Below, in pieces: positions 26,077 to 36,700 of a stretch of 64,000 nucleotides of DNA. The translations under genes and the position numbers were made by a program. The DNA is from JBHENC01 sp051000345. Lineage in GTDB: Bacteria > Acidobacteriota > Blastocatellia > Pyrinomonadales > Pyrinomonadaceae. The notes under the pieces are model-generated. The model did no database searches and had not been told where the DNA came from. It saw nothing but the letters and a program-made list of their open reading frames with translations. The stretch lies in assembly GCA_051000345.1 (NCBI GenBank), contig JBPCOJ010000046.1, positions 16,780 to 80,779 on the forward strand, read 5' to 3'. Numbering within the stretch: position 1 is the first letter of the stretch; each line of letters begins with the position of its first letter.

Positions 26077-27363
26077 TCACTTCTGCGCTACGGTCTCCCA
26101 GGGATGTGAGCCGACGATAAAATTCGGTGGCGGAATCGCTGCCGTCGGATGGCCTTTTGTCAGGGCGATTCTTTGGTATGTGTTTAGCATTAGTGGAAGA
26201 ACTGCTTCGGGAGAGAAAAACCGTTCGTATCTCAGGCGCGCTGCGCGTCCCATGCGCAGGCGCAACTCAGGATCAGCCGCCAACTGACTCATGGCAGAAG
26301 CTAACGCTGCCGGTTCTCCGGGCGGAACGAGAATTCCTGTTTCCGCCGTGACCATATCCGCTATTCCTCCAACCGCCGAAGCGATTACAGGAAGCCCGCA
26401 CGCCATTGCTTCGACAATGCTGTTGGGCGTGCCTTCCGTCAATGAGGGAAGCACAAAGACATCTAAGGAACGCATGAACGCGGCCTTTTCAATTACCTTA
26501 GTATATGCTCCGACGAGCCGACACCGATCCGCTATTCCGGCTGACGCGATGCGCGACGCAAGCTGCTGCCGTTGCGAGCCGACTCCGGCAATTTGAAGAA
26601 AACAGTTTGCCGTCGTTCGACAAAGCGCGGCGAACGCTTCGATTAACACAGAAGTTCCCTTCAGATGTTCGAGGCGCGCGGCGAAACCGAAGGTGACGGC
26701 ATCGAACGCCTTCGGGCGCGGCTTGTGATCGTCGTGCAAGTCTTCCGCCATAATGGGCAGCACGGACATCGGCGTAGTGCGGGGCAGTTCTTCGTAGCAT
26801 TGCCGGAAGTGGCGTGGCGAAAGAGCTGCAACTTCGGAGCAGAGCGCAAGCACCGAAGCGAACTGCTTATAATAAGCGGCGTAAGCCGGTGGGTGGTAAG
26901 GCGTTCCGAGTTCCTGATACAGAACGGGAATCTTCGATTCGTAGGCTGCCTTAATCATTACCATCGCAGACGGATCGGGCGTCATAACATGTATTAGCTC
27001 CGCCTCGCAGTGTGCAAAGTAAGCGCAGCATTCCTGAAAGTAGCGGCTGGCGATGGTCGAGCTAATCTTCTGCGCGTTTCGCGTGAAGAGACGCTGCGTC
27101 GGCGGCAGGGCTTGAAATAAACGCGACGCCAATTTTCGTCCGGCACCGAGCGAAGCGCTTATTCCGGTAGAAGCGATAGTATCGACGGAAACGCCCGCAC
27201 TCTTCAGACGCTCGTAGAATGGATCAGTGCACGCATACGGATACATTAGCAGCACGGAAGGCGAGTGATGTGCAGCTTGCAGTTGCGTCGCATAAGTGAC
27301 GATGGTTTCATCAGCGCCGCTAATCGGCCCCATGAACTGACCCTTGCAAAGCACAACTCTCAT
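26077..27363 (-). CDS. GT4-type glycosyltransferase
   Basis: A 428-residue GT-B glycosyltransferase. The N-terminal acceptor domain starts MRVVLCKGQFMGPISGADE; the nucleotide-sugar domain has FGFAARLEHLKGTSVLIEAF and the E-x7-E donor motif in EGTPNSIVEAMACGLPVIAS, then GILVPPGEPAALA. It adds a sugar to a growing polysaccharide or lipid-linked chain in the cytoplasm. The neighbouring GT2 gene on the same strand starts upstream with a 34-base gap, so the two form an operon. Sugar and acceptor unknown. Confidence 0.9.
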   Translation of the reverse strand: MRVVLCKGQFMGPISGADETIVTYATQLQAAHHSPSVLLMYPYACTDPFYERLKSAGVSVDTIASTGISASLGAGRKLASRLFQALPPTQRLFTRNAQKISSTIASRYFQECCAYFAHCEAELIHVMTPDPSAMVMIKAAYESKIPVLYQELGTPYHPPAYAAYYKQFASVLALCSEVAALSPRHFRQCYEELPRTTPMSVLPIMAEDLHDDHKPRPKAFDAVTFGFAARLEHLKGTSVLIEAFAALCRTTANCFLQIAGVGSQRQQLASRIASAGIADRCRLVGAYTKVIEKAAFMRSLDVFVLPSLTEGTPNSIVEAMACGLPVIASAVGGIADMVTAETGILVPPGEPAALASAMSQLAADPELRLRMGRAARLRYERFFSPEAVLPLMLNTYQRIALTKGHPTAAIPPPNFIVGSHPWETVAQK

Positions 27364-27397
27364 TATTCTACGTCTCTCGCCCCGCTTGTTTTTGAAG

Positions 27398-28351
27398 CTA
27401 CACGATGTTCTTTTCTTCAGCGGCCTGCCATCGTCTAACGCTACGTTTTAGGATGAACCCGAAGTTGGCCGGGCGTGTCGCCCTGTGCGCCACTCCCAGA
27501 GGATGCAGACTCAGTGCCGTAAGCACGTTCTTTCGGGCGGCGAGAATATGGCCGCCTTTGAGTGCGCGAGCCGTTTCCCAGATCAAGTGGTTTGCCATAT
27601 TGCGCGAAAAGCGGCGATAGGCCGCGCGCCGCTGCTCCGCCAGAGCCGAGGCCGCGCGCGGAAGCTTTAGCCAACGTTCTTTGTAAGTGCGCGTGAGGAG
27701 TCTTACCATATCAGCCGCATTGGAAGTGAATTGACCCGAAGAAGATTCCGCGCGCCGGTAGATTACCAAAGGCTGCTCGATTGCCATCACCGGGTAAAGC
27801 TCCGCGAGACGAATCCATAAGTCCCAATCTTCTATGCCGGGAATCGCCGCTCCGGGCAGACCTATGCGGTATAGATGAGACTTCCTGAAAAGCGCTGAAG
27901 GACATGCAATAAAATTTCGCTCCAGCAATTCCCAGAAAACGTCTCCCTGCGGACAAGGCGTCGGATATACGTAGCCTGTCGGAACGCAGTTCTGATCGCC
28001 CAAGTGCGCCTGTCCGTATATGAATCCGGCTTCCGGAGCAGAAGTTAATGCTTCGACCTGGAGATCAATCGAGCCGGGCAGCCGCACATCGTCATCGTCA
28101 AGAAAGGTTATAAACTCTCCTTCACTTGCGAGGATGCCGACATTACGCGCTCCGCCCAGATTTTGATTGCGTTCAAGGCGCAGGTAGCGAATGCCTGAAA
28201 GCCTGCGACAAACATCTGCCGTTTCCTTCGTTGAGGCATCGTCCACAACGATAATTTCAACGTTCGTCCCGGCTGTTTGCGCGCTCTCGATGGCGCGCAA
28301 AAGCAAATGCGGGCGATTGTATGTGGCGATGATAATGCTGACTTTAGGCAT
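27398..28351 (-). CDS. GT2-type glycosyltransferase
   Basis: A 317-residue GT-A glycosyltransferase. The start VSIIIATYNRPHLLLRAIES, IIVVDDAS and the DXD-type metal motif TFLDDDDVRLPGS are classic for family 2; WDLWIRLAELYP provides the later acidic site. There is no membrane segment. It is the first gene of the two-gene glycosyltransferase operon and probably takes part in exopolysaccharide or surface glycan assembly. Confidence 0.92.
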   Translation of the reverse strand: MPKVSIIIATYNRPHLLLRAIESAQTAGTNVEIIVVDDASTKETADVCRRLSGIRYLRLERNQNLGGARNVGILASEGEFITFLDDDDVRLPGSIDLQVEALTSAPEAGFIYGQAHLGDQNCVPTGYVYPTPCPQGDVFWELLERNFIACPSALFRKSHLYRIGLPGAAIPGIEDWDLWIRLAELYPVMAIEQPLVIYRRAESSSGQFTSNAADMVRLLTRTYKERWLKLPRAASALAEQRRAAYRRFSRNMANHLIWETARALKGGHILAARKNVLTALSLHPLGVAHRATRPANFGFILKRSVRRWQAAEEKNIV

Positions 28352-28606
28352 CCGTATGTATTTCTCGCAAAACGCAACGGCTAAGAATTATGCAAGTCTA
28401 TTCGATTTCAATGAAACACCTCGTGCAAAGACATAAAGCGGCAATCGCACGTTGGTCGAATAGAGGCAAGCGGCATTCGTTCATACTAACTATGCGCGCG
28501 CATGATTAGCAAGAAGCGGCACTGTTTTGTAGACTAACTCTCGCGCAAAACGTTTGTGAAGGTAGTTTGCCATGTTCGTTTTATTCGTAGAGAATGGCGT
28601 TTACAA

Positions 28607-28873
28607 ATGATAGAGAAAAATCCGGCTTCAAATAAAGTCAATAGAGTAAGCGGTCTTGATCTGCTGCGCGCCATAGCCATTACTTCCGTCGTTCTTTTCC
28701 ATTATCGTCCGGCGACTATCGTTCTCGCTCCCTTCAAATATTTCGGGTGGATGGGAGTGGATTTGTTTTTTGTCCTCAGCGGCTATCTGATCGGCGGGCA
28801 ATTACTTGGTCTTTATCAAAAAGAGCGCTCGATTTCACTGAAGAAGTTTTATTGTAGAGCGTCCGTCCCTTAA
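28607..28873 (+). pseudogene. Truncated acyltransferase-3 (OafA/YrhL-like) gene remnant
   Basis: Only about 89 residues remain of a family that normally has 350-400. The fragment has the diagnostic start RVSGLDLLRAIAITSVVLFH followed by GWMGVDLFFVLSGYLIGGQL, exactly the first two helices of acyltransferase 3 enzymes that acetylate polysaccharides. Homology stops at LKKFYCRASVP and a TAA. The next hundred bases do not resume the family in any frame that I can see. An upstream in-frame start at 28556 gives 17 further residues. A decayed gene is the simplest reading. Confidence 0.8.
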
Positions 28874-28986
28874 ACTTAGAGACCGCCTTTTTACAGATTC
28901 AAAACTCCGGGAGACTTCAACTTCAGCTTTGAATTGAAGCCTCGCGAATTTCAAATCGACTTGATTTATGTTTAAGGTAAACGTGT

Positions 28987-30138
28987 ATGCGCGGGTTGAA
29001 AGTATTAATCACTAATTACAGGTTCGCTACGCGATCAGGCACGGAGATTTATGTGCGCGATCTGGCGCTGGAGCTTCTTAAGCGCGGCCACTCACCAATA
29101 ATTTACAGTCCGCGATTAGGCGAGATTGCGGATGAAGTGCGTTTTGCGACTGTCCCGGTGGTTGACGACCTGAAGAAAATCGCCGCCACGCCGGACATCA
29201 TTCACGGCCAGCATCTGGATGAAACAATGACGGCCTTGCTGCATTTTCCGAACGTACCGGCAATTTATGTTTGCCATGAGTGGCACAGCATTTTGGATCA
29301 ACCGCCGCGTATTCCGCGCATTCTGCGCTACGTCGCAGTAGATGAAGCCTGTTATGACAAACTTGTTTTTGAGTGTGCCGTGCCGGAGGAGCGCGTTCGC
29401 TTACTACTTAACGCTGTTGATTTAGAGCGCTTTAAGCCGCGTTCGCCGCTTCCTGTGCGCCCGCAAAGCGCACTCTTATATAACAATCTTGCAGAAGAAG
29501 GCGTGTATCTAGAAGCCATACGCGAGGCGTGCGCGCGTTGCGATCTAAAACTCGACGTACTAGGTCAAGGCCTGAATGCCGTTAGCATAGAACCGGAGAA
29601 AGCGCTCGCACAGTACGACATCGTTTTCGCCAAAGGACGATCAGCCCTTGAATCGCTCGCCGTCGGCGCAGCAGTCGTAATTCATTTCGGAAGAGGCGTC
29701 GGCCATATGGTCTGCAACGACGAGCTGGAAAAACTTTTGCCTCTCAACTTTGGCATCCGCGCGATGAGCAAAGCCTCGTCGCCGCAAGCTTTTACGGAAG
29801 CACTTTGTAGAGAGATTGCGCGTTATGATGCGTTGGACGCAGGCAACGTCACGCGGCGCGTTCGCCAGATGTGTGGTTACGATTCGGCTATAAACGAGAT
29901 GATCTCACTTTATGAAGAGGCCATCGCGGAACGCGGGGAAGCAAAGGTAATAAACGCCAACCTTGAGTATCAAGCTGTCGCGGAATACGTGCGCTGGTCA
30001 TCACTACGCAATCAGAATCAGCTCGATTCGTTAAACAACTCGGCAGCAATGCGTCTTAAACGGCGCATTGTGGACATTCCCTTTGTTGGAAAAGCGGCTC
30101 ATTCTCTGGCGCGGCGTTTATCGGGATCAAATTCTTGA
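28987..30138 (+). CDS. Glycosyltransferase-like protein (GT4-type N-terminus)
   Basis: A 383-residue protein with a GT-B N-terminal domain (VLITNYRFATRSGTEIYVRD, DIIHGQHLDETMTALLHFP, VCHEWHSIL) and a donor-side half carrying DIVFAKGRSALESLAVGAAVV. The usual E-x7-E signature is weakened to a single clear Glu in SALESLAVG, so activity is likely but the subfamily is divergent. The last 60 residues are a polar, Arg-rich tail. It lies just after the acyltransferase remnant, on the opposite strand from the other two glycosyltransferases. Confidence 0.78.
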   Translation: MRGLKVLITNYRFATRSGTEIYVRDLALELLKRGHSPIIYSPRLGEIADEVRFATVPVVDDLKKIAATPDIIHGQHLDETMTALLHFPNVPAIYVCHEWHSILDQPPRIPRILRYVAVDEACYDKLVFECAVPEERVRLLLNAVDLERFKPRSPLPVRPQSALLYNNLAEEGVYLEAIREACARCDLKLDVLGQGLNAVSIEPEKALAQYDIVFAKGRSALESLAVGAAVVIHFGRGVGHMVCNDELEKLLPLNFGIRAMSKASSPQAFTEALCREIARYDALDAGNVTRRVRQMCGYDSAINEMISLYEEAIAERGEAKVINANLEYQAVAEYVRWSSLRNQNQLDSLNNSAAMRLKRRIVDIPFVGKAAHSLARRLSGSNS

Positions 30139-30251
30139 TTGAAGAATTTTGTTGCCTCACGTTTGCGGAATGCAATTTCTATGATGAGAAATCCAAGCAC
30201 CTTGTTTAATGAATGTGTATTGATACGATCAATACGATTGGTTGGAACTTT

Positions 30252-30294
30252 ATGAAGGCTTTGCGCCATTTTATTCTCGCCGCAAAGCCTTCAT
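30252..30294. other. Hairpin overlapping the P450 stop codon
   Basis: A perfect 14-bp stem (30252-30265 with 30281-30294) surrounds the P450 stop codon at 30271-30273, so its right arm is coding sequence for the last residues and its left arm an inverted copy downstream. It lies between convergent genes and may act as a terminator, although no T-run follows. Confidence 0.55.
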
Positions 30295-31605
30295 CATAAT
30301 TCCGTGCTTCGTCCTTAGGGTCACAACGGGTTCTAACTTGATTGGATGATCGCGAACTAGCTGCATACGCCAGCGTTGCGCGATAGTCGCAATCAATAAT
30401 ATGCCTTCCATCCGCGCCATACCTTCGCCGATGCAACTCTTCGCGCCGCCGCCGAATGGGAAATAGGAATAAGCCGGGCGTGCGGCTTTCGCTTCCGGCT
30501 TCCAACGCTCCGGGTCGAAGCGACAAGGGTCGGGAAAATAGCGCGAATCGCGGTGCATTACATACGGGCTCATAATAACAATTGATCCCGCAGGCAAGGT
30601 ATAACCGCCAACCTGATACTCTTTCAAGACGAAGCGAGCCAGCGCCCAGGCAGGTGGAAAGAGGCGCATGGATTCCGCAAAAACCATTTCCGTATAACTT
30701 AATTGCGCGACATCTGATAAAGCAGGTGCGCGGCCACCGATTACCGTATCTATTTCATCGTATAATTTCGCTTCCACTTCTGGATGTAAAGAAAGCAGAT
30801 ACCACGTCCACGTCAAAGCATTTGAAACAGTTTCTTGACCTGTCAAAAAGATCGTCAGCGCCTCGTCGCGAACTTGAACATCAGACATACGACTGTTCTC
30901 GTCATTCTCCGTGTTCATCAGCAGCGAAAGTATGTCGCCTTTATTCTCGACATCGTTGTGTCTTTGTTTGATGAATCCGTAGATTATTTCATCGAAAAGC
31001 GCTTCGGCTTGCTCAACGCGTCCTGTTTTGGGAAGCAGCCCGAACAGTTTCGCAAAAGGTATTCCGAATGGCCTGAATCGAGAAAAGATTGTTAGGATAG
31101 ACCGACGGATTTCCTCCGCCGCAGCTTCAGTCTCGATGCCAAACAATAGCTTGCTAATAATTCCCAACGTGAGGTTTCCCGTTTCCCGCTCGATGTCTAT
31201 CACTTGTCCATTCCGCCAGCGCTCTCTGTAACGCAAGCCATGCTCTACAATAGTGGCAGCGTACAAAGCAATTTGCTGATGATGAAATGCCGGTTGAATA
31301 AGCTTTCGTTGCGCGCGATGATAATCGCCGTCGCTAACAATTAAGCCTCTACCGAGGAAATGCTTACCTGGTCGCGTGCCGTCTCTTTTAGAAAAGTTTT
31401 TATAATCGCGCGTTAGTGCATTTTTGATGTAATCAGGATGATTAAGCACGAATATCCTGCGCGAGCCGACTTTGAAATAAACAATATCGCCATATTCTCG
31501 CGTGACGCTTGTCAGGAATTCAAGTGGATTACGGAGGCGGGTTGCAAGCAGCAGTCCGTTAAGGGCATTGACTTTCGGCCCCGGCGGTAAACGGGCGATG
31601 GACAT
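30271..31605 (-). CDS. Cytochrome P450
   Basis: A 444-residue soluble P450 monooxygenase. The haem-binding loop is FPFGGGAKSCIGEG with the thiolate ligand C391; the I-helix has FLTGQETVSNALTW (the conserved acid/alcohol pair E-T), and the K-helix ExxR is FAESMRLFPPAW. The PERF-like segment is FDPERWKPEAK. The shape resembles bacterial CYP102/CYP110-like fatty-acid or terpene hydroxylases, but the substrate cannot be assigned. No ferredoxin or reductase gene is adjacent. It lies 146 bases downstream of the signalling island on the same strand. Confidence 0.95.
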   Translation of the reverse strand: MSIARLPPGPKVNALNGLLLATRLRNPLEFLTSVTREYGDIVYFKVGSRRIFVLNHPDYIKNALTRDYKNFSKRDGTRPGKHFLGRGLIVSDGDYHRAQRKLIQPAFHHQQIALYAATIVEHGLRYRERWRNGQVIDIERETGNLTLGIISKLLFGIETEAAAEEIRRSILTIFSRFRPFGIPFAKLFGLLPKTGRVEQAEALFDEIIYGFIKQRHNDVENKGDILSLLMNTENDENSRMSDVQVRDEALTIFLTGQETVSNALTWTWYLLSLHPEVEAKLYDEIDTVIGGRAPALSDVAQLSYTEMVFAESMRLFPPAWALARFVLKEYQVGGYTLPAGSIVIMSPYVMHRDSRYFPDPCRFDPERWKPEAKAARPAYSYFPFGGGAKSCIGEGMARMEGILLIATIAQRWRMQLVRDHPIKLEPVVTLRTKHGIMMKALRRE

Positions 31606-31751
31606 GTGAATCTAAATGAATCCTATCAAAGGCGCTAAAAAATTGCTTTCATCACTAACGACAATCTGCTTTGCAGATAGATATAACACACGGCGATAAT
31701 CCCCGTCTAAGCGACAGTCGATGAATTTATAAACTTCCTTCGCGGCGCTCA

Positions 31752-32363
31752 TTATTGTTTCCGCTTTTCGAGCTGCGGCTTGACAGTCGTTTCATAACAA
31801 TCAGGGCAAATGCTATGGCTGAAGCGCGCTTCCGAATGGTCGCTGATGTAGCTTTCGACTCGTTGCCAATAGTTCTGATCGTCACGAACATTTTTGCAGT
31901 AAGAACAAATCGGCAGAATTCCCTGAAGCTGATTCACTTGCGAGAGCGCATCTTCTAGCTCCTGCAAGCGATTCGTCAAAGTGCTTTGCAATTCCACCAC
32001 GCGCGTGCCGACACGAACGCGCGCGCGCAGTTCGTTGCGGTCAAAGGGCTTTGTCAGGTAATCGTCCGCTCCCGCGTCGAGTCCCGATACGATGTCTTCC
32101 TTCGTGCCTTTTGCCGTGAGCAGAATAATATAAAGAGACGCGAGTGTGCCGCCCTTTTGCCGCGCTTGACGGCACAGCTCGACGCCGTCCATGCCCGGCA
32201 TCATCCAATCGAGAATCGCCAGAGATGGCGCATCATCGCGCTGCAACGCCGCCCACGCTTCTGCGCCGTCACACGTTATGATGACTTCATGTCCCCACTT
32301 CTGGAGCGTGACTTCGAGCACGCGGCGCGAAACCATATCGTCTTCCGCAATCAAAATTCTCAT
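31752..32363 (-). CDS. Response regulator with C-terminal Cys-rich motif
   Basis: A 203-residue protein: a receiver domain (1-125; acceptor D52 in AILDWMMPGMDG, switch Lys in LTKPF) followed by a coiled coil and a short tail with PICSYCKNVRDD (C153, C156) and ICPDCYE (C186, C189). The paired CxxC arrangement suggests a bound metal, probably zinc. This tail recurs at the ends of some response regulators and PAS proteins; its function is unknown. Starts 6 bases after the REC-PAS-GGDEF gene, whose receiver domain is closely similar, so the two probably arose by duplication. Last gene of the island. Confidence 0.87.
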   Translation of the reverse strand: MRILIAEDDMVSRRVLEVTLQKWGHEVIITCDGAEAWAALQRDDAPSLAILDWMMPGMDGVELCRQARQKGGTLASLYIILLTAKGTKEDIVSGLDAGADDYLTKPFDRNELRARVRVGTRVVELQSTLTNRLQELEDALSQVNQLQGILPICSYCKNVRDDQNYWQRVESYISDHSEARFSHSICPDCYETTVKPQLEKRKQ

Positions 32364-32369
32364 TAATGA

Positions 32370-33743
32370 TTAACCTTTCGAGCGGGCAACTGCCGGAATA
32401 GTGCGCGGGTAATCTGCGTTTTGAGCGTGGCTCGCTAAAGCCATTTGCTTCTTCTGCTTTTTATTTTCGTACATAACTTGATCCGCCTTGACCAGCAAAT
32501 CTTCGATGGAAGAATCGTCGTCGGCATTGACGCAGACCGCGCCGACGCTCATCGAAAGTTGGTAAGGATGCAGCTTTCGCGCGTTGTAATGGTCCAGATT
32601 TTCCTGCAAGCGAGTGAGGGGGATCGTGACGTTGCATGAGGCCGTATCCGCCACGAGAACCGTAAATTCATCGCCGCCGAGACGCGCGATGATGTCGGAA
32701 TCCCGAAAACTCTTTTTCAGAATCCGCGCAATCTCTTGAAGGGAATCCGATCCGGCCTGATGCCCGTAGGTGTCGTTAATCTGCTTGAGGCCGTCCATGT
32801 CCGCATAGAGAAGCGAAAAGGGTTTTCCTGTTCTGCGCGCTGTTCGCCGGTGCTGTTCCGTCAAGGTGAGAAAGCCGCGCCGGTTATACAGGCTCGTCAA
32901 ATCATCCTTCATCGAAAGGTCGCGGACTTCCGCTTCGGCCTGCTTAATCTCCGTCACGTCCTGCGCGTGTCCGAGCACATAAGGTTCCTGACCCGCCTCC
33001 GCATAACGCAAGTTGTCGTATTTCCAGATACGCTCCGCGCCGGACTTCGTGACGACGTGTAATAACCCGCTGTCCGTCGCTCGTTCTTCGATGCGCTTCA
33101 AATAAACATCGAATAGCGGCTGGTAGGACGGAGCGACGAACTCCACCAAGTTACGCCCGATCATTTCATGCGGCTCGTATCCGAGCAGATGCGCCGCCGC
33201 CGGATTGACAGAGAGCAGCTTGCCTGCCATGTCCTGCGTGCAGATTAATCCCTGACTGTGCTCCACCAAATGACGGTAGCGGCTTTCGCTCACGCGCCTT
33301 GCTTCGTCTGCGCGCTCGCGCTCGGCGAGCGCTCGATGGAGTTCCTCGACGCGATCCGCAACTGTCTTCTGAAGTTTGACGACGCGTACGCCGACATCTA
33401 TGCGGGCGCGCAATTCCTCACGCGCAAAAGGCTTCGTCAGATAATCGTCGGCTCCCGCTTCAAGCCCTGCAACGACATCTTCTTTGGTCGCCTTGGCTGT
33501 CAAAAGGATAATGTAAGTCGGCGTGGCGCTCGGCGACTCGCGCACTTTGCCGCAGACCTCGACGCCGTCCATGCCGGGCATCATCCAATCGAGAACGGCA
33601 AGCGACGGCGCGTCTTCGCGTTGAAGAACAGCCAGCGCTTCATCGCCGTCATTGACGACTACTACCCCATGCCCCCATTTAACGAGCGTCGCTTGAAGCA
33701 CGCGGCGCGAGACCATGTCATCTTCCGCGATCAGTATTTTCAT
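32370..33743 (-). CDS. Receiver-PAS-GGDEF diguanylate cyclase
   Basis: A 457-residue response regulator that probably makes cyclic-di-GMP when phosphorylated. Receiver (1-125; acceptor in AVLDWMMPGMDG), coiled linker, PAS (about 150-270; YRHLVEHSQGLICTQD), GGDEF domain (about 280-440) with intact GGDEF in ARLGGDEFTVLV and an RxxD inhibitory site (RDSD) five residues before it. Its ATG overlaps the stop of the upstream hybrid kinase (4-base ATGA overlap), so the kinase and cyclase are coupled. Output would feed receptors such as the PilZ protein at 10.3 kb. Confidence 0.93.
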   Translation of the reverse strand: MKILIAEDDMVSRRVLQATLVKWGHGVVVVNDGDEALAVLQREDAPSLAVLDWMMPGMDGVEVCGKVRESPSATPTYIILLTAKATKEDVVAGLEAGADDYLTKPFAREELRARIDVGVRVVKLQKTVADRVEELHRALAERERADEARRVSESRYRHLVEHSQGLICTQDMAGKLLSVNPAAAHLLGYEPHEMIGRNLVEFVAPSYQPLFDVYLKRIEERATDSGLLHVVTKSGAERIWKYDNLRYAEAGQEPYVLGHAQDVTEIKQAEAEVRDLSMKDDLTSLYNRRGFLTLTEQHRRTARRTGKPFSLLYADMDGLKQINDTYGHQAGSDSLQEIARILKKSFRDSDIIARLGGDEFTVLVADTASCNVTIPLTRLQENLDHYNARKLHPYQLSMSVGAVCVNADDDSSIEDLLVKADQVMYENKKQKKQMALASHAQNADYPRTIPAVARSKG

Positions 33744-36700
33744 AGGCTCACCGTCTGTCGCGCGTTTTCAAGCGCCTGCCGGACAAGCTCGAACTCGGCT
33801 TCGAGTTGGATCAGGATGAGAGCGACTTCCTCAAAGGCATCGCTGTCGAGTTTCTGTTCCAACCCGGAGCACAGTGACGCCATTCGTCGTATGCCCAGAT
33901 TGCCGCTGCTACCCTTGAGGCTGTGCGCCGCCCGCCGCAGCTTGCGCGTGTCATGCTCGTTTAGCGCCGCGTGCATTTCGGCGAGCCGCGATTCGGTGTC
34001 AGTGATGTATAGTCCGATCAATTCGGCAATTAAATCGGGCGCACCTTCCGCTTGCAGTTCCTTGAAACCGTCGAGCACCGATAAGTCAACCGAATCTTCA
34101 GTTGCTGCTTTAACGTGCCTGCTTGAAACATTCTTCGATGGCGGCGTTTCCATCCTTATCCAACGCTGCAAAGCCTGTTGGAGTTCATCCGGTTTGACCG
34201 GCTTGCCCACATAGTCGTCCATTCCGGCGGCAAGACATTTCTCTCTGTCTCCCTGCCTCGCATTCGCCGTCATCGCTATAATGATCGTGTGTCTGGCAGA
34301 ACCTTCGCGGCGGCGGATCGCAGCGGTTGCTTCGTAGCCGTCCATTTCCGGCATCTGGCAATCCATCAGCACGATGTGGTAGGGAATCGCGTCGAGCGCG
34401 TCGATTGCTTCCCGCCCGTTGGCGACCACATCGGCGGAGTATCCTAGTTTCTCCAACTGGCGCAAAGCTACCTTTTGATTCACCGGATTGTCTTCGGCGA
34501 CGAGGATGCGTTTGTGTACATGATCCCCGGCCTCTTTGATCGTGTGCCTTGTCACCATCTTGGCTGGCTGTGTGGTTTCTTCCACCATCGCAACGGCTTC
34601 GCCCGTGACGGTTGCCAGACAATCGAATAGTTGCGATTGGCGCACGGGTTTTGTCAGGTACGCCGCGATGCCCGCTTCGCGCGCCGTCGCGCCGTGTCCG
34701 CGCTGCCCGAATGATGTCAACAGCACCAATCTCGCAGAAGCGATTTCCGCGTCTTGCTTGATATGGCGAGCCAACTCGAAGCCATCCATGCCGGGCATCA
34801 TTAAATCCAGAATCGCTAGATTGTAGGGCGCGCCTTCACGCGCCGCGCTTCGCAAGCTTTCAAGCGCCGCCGCTCCCGATTCCACTTCGTCGCCGATCAT
34901 GCCCCACGAAGAAACTTGGTGCATCAGTATTCTGCGGTTCGTCGCGTTGTCGTCAACGATCAGCACTCGCATGTTTTCGAGCCGTACTTTCACGGGCGGA
35001 TGAACGACTCCCGCCGGATGCTTCTCAAAGCGCGCGGTGAACCAGAAAGTCGAGCCACGTCCTTCTTCGCTTTCAACGCCGATCTCGCCGTTCATCATTT
35101 CGACGAGCTGTTTCGAGATGGCGAGTCCTAACCCCGTGCCGCCGTACTTGCGCGTCGTCGAGCCGTCGGCCTGCACAAATGCTTGAAATAAACTCCGCTG
35201 CGCTTGCTTCGAGATGCCGATGCCCGTGTCGCTAATACTAAAGCGCGCCGTGACGTGTGAATCGCTCTCTTGCTCTTTGGTCACGCGCAGCACGACTTCG
35301 CCGTGTTCGGTGAACTTCACGGCGTTGCCCAAGAGATTCGTCAGCACTTGCCGCAATCTGCCCGGATCGCCGCGCAAGCCTTCCGGCACGTCGTCTTCGA
35401 CTAAGGATGCCAATTCGATTTTCTTAGCGTGCGCGCGTTCGGCGAGCAGTTCCATCGATCCTTCGACGGCGTTATGCAAATCGAAGTCTATGGTCTCGAA
35501 TTGCAGCTTGCCCGCTTCTATCTTCGAGAAGTCGAGAATGTCGTTGATGACGGTGAGAAGCGAATCGGCGCTGGAGCGAATGGTCTCGGCGTAGTCCTGC
35601 TGTTCGTCGTTCAATTCGGTGTCGAGCAAGAGGCCGGTCATGCCGATGACACCGTTCATCGGAGTCCGAATCTCGTGCGACATATTGGCGAGAAATTCCG
35701 ATTTCAGTCGCGCGGATTCCAGCGCTGCGTCGCGCGTTCTTTCCAATTCTTCTTCGATTCGCTTGCGCTCCGTTATATCGCGCACGATGCTGCTGTAAAA
35801 ATTTTCCTGCCCGATCTTCCATGCCGACAATGAAAGCTCGATGGGGAATTCGCTGCCGTCCCTTCTTAATCCGGTTAGCTCGACTGTGTTCCCGATTACA
35901 TGTGCCTCACCCGTTGCAACGTGACGCGCGATCCCTGCTGTGTGCATTCCCCGATATTTTTCGGGCATCAAAATGGTTAAGGGTTGGGCGAGCGCTTCTT
36001 CTTCCGTGTAACCGAATATTTTGCGCGCTCCATTGTTCCAAGAAAGAATATTGCCTTTGCTGTCTGCGGCGATGATTGCGTCGTTAGCCGACTGCGCGAC
36101 AGAGCGGAATCTCTCCTCGGATTGTTGCAGCGCCGCCTCCGCTTGTTTGCGTTCGGTAATATCTATCATCGTTCCTTGATAGGCAACTATCGCACCTTCC
36201 GTATCGCGTATTGCTACGGCGTGCTCCGATACCCTGATTACGCTGCCGTCCCGACGATACACCTCCGACTCAAAACCCGTGACGACGCCGTGCTGACGTA
36301 TCAGGCGACTGAACTCATCGCGACGCGACGCGTCGACGTAAAATTGATGGCCCAGGTCGTCGACATCCCGCATCATCTCTTCGAGTGACTCGAAACCGAG
36401 TGTTCGAGCCAGCATCGGATTGGCTGTGATGTATTGCCCCTCGATGGTGGTTTGATAAATGCCGGTTACGGCGCTCTCGAAGATGCGTTGGTATCTTTGA
36501 TCGGCTTGCCGCAGAGCTTCTTCCGCTTGTTTGCGTTCGGTAATGTCAATCGCCACGCCGCCGAGGAATGTGCGCCCGGACGCTTCCCTGACGGGAAACT
36601 TGCAGGACAACCAGTATTGCGCGGAGCCGTCCGGCGTCGGAACTCTTTCCATCAACTCCGACGGTCGATTCGTGGTGAGCACAAGGCGGTCGTTCTCCAT

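Noticed and set aside
28861..28986. Selenocysteine read-through as the reason for the short acyltransferase
   Set aside because: The stop is TAA, not TGA, and no family homology continues after it.
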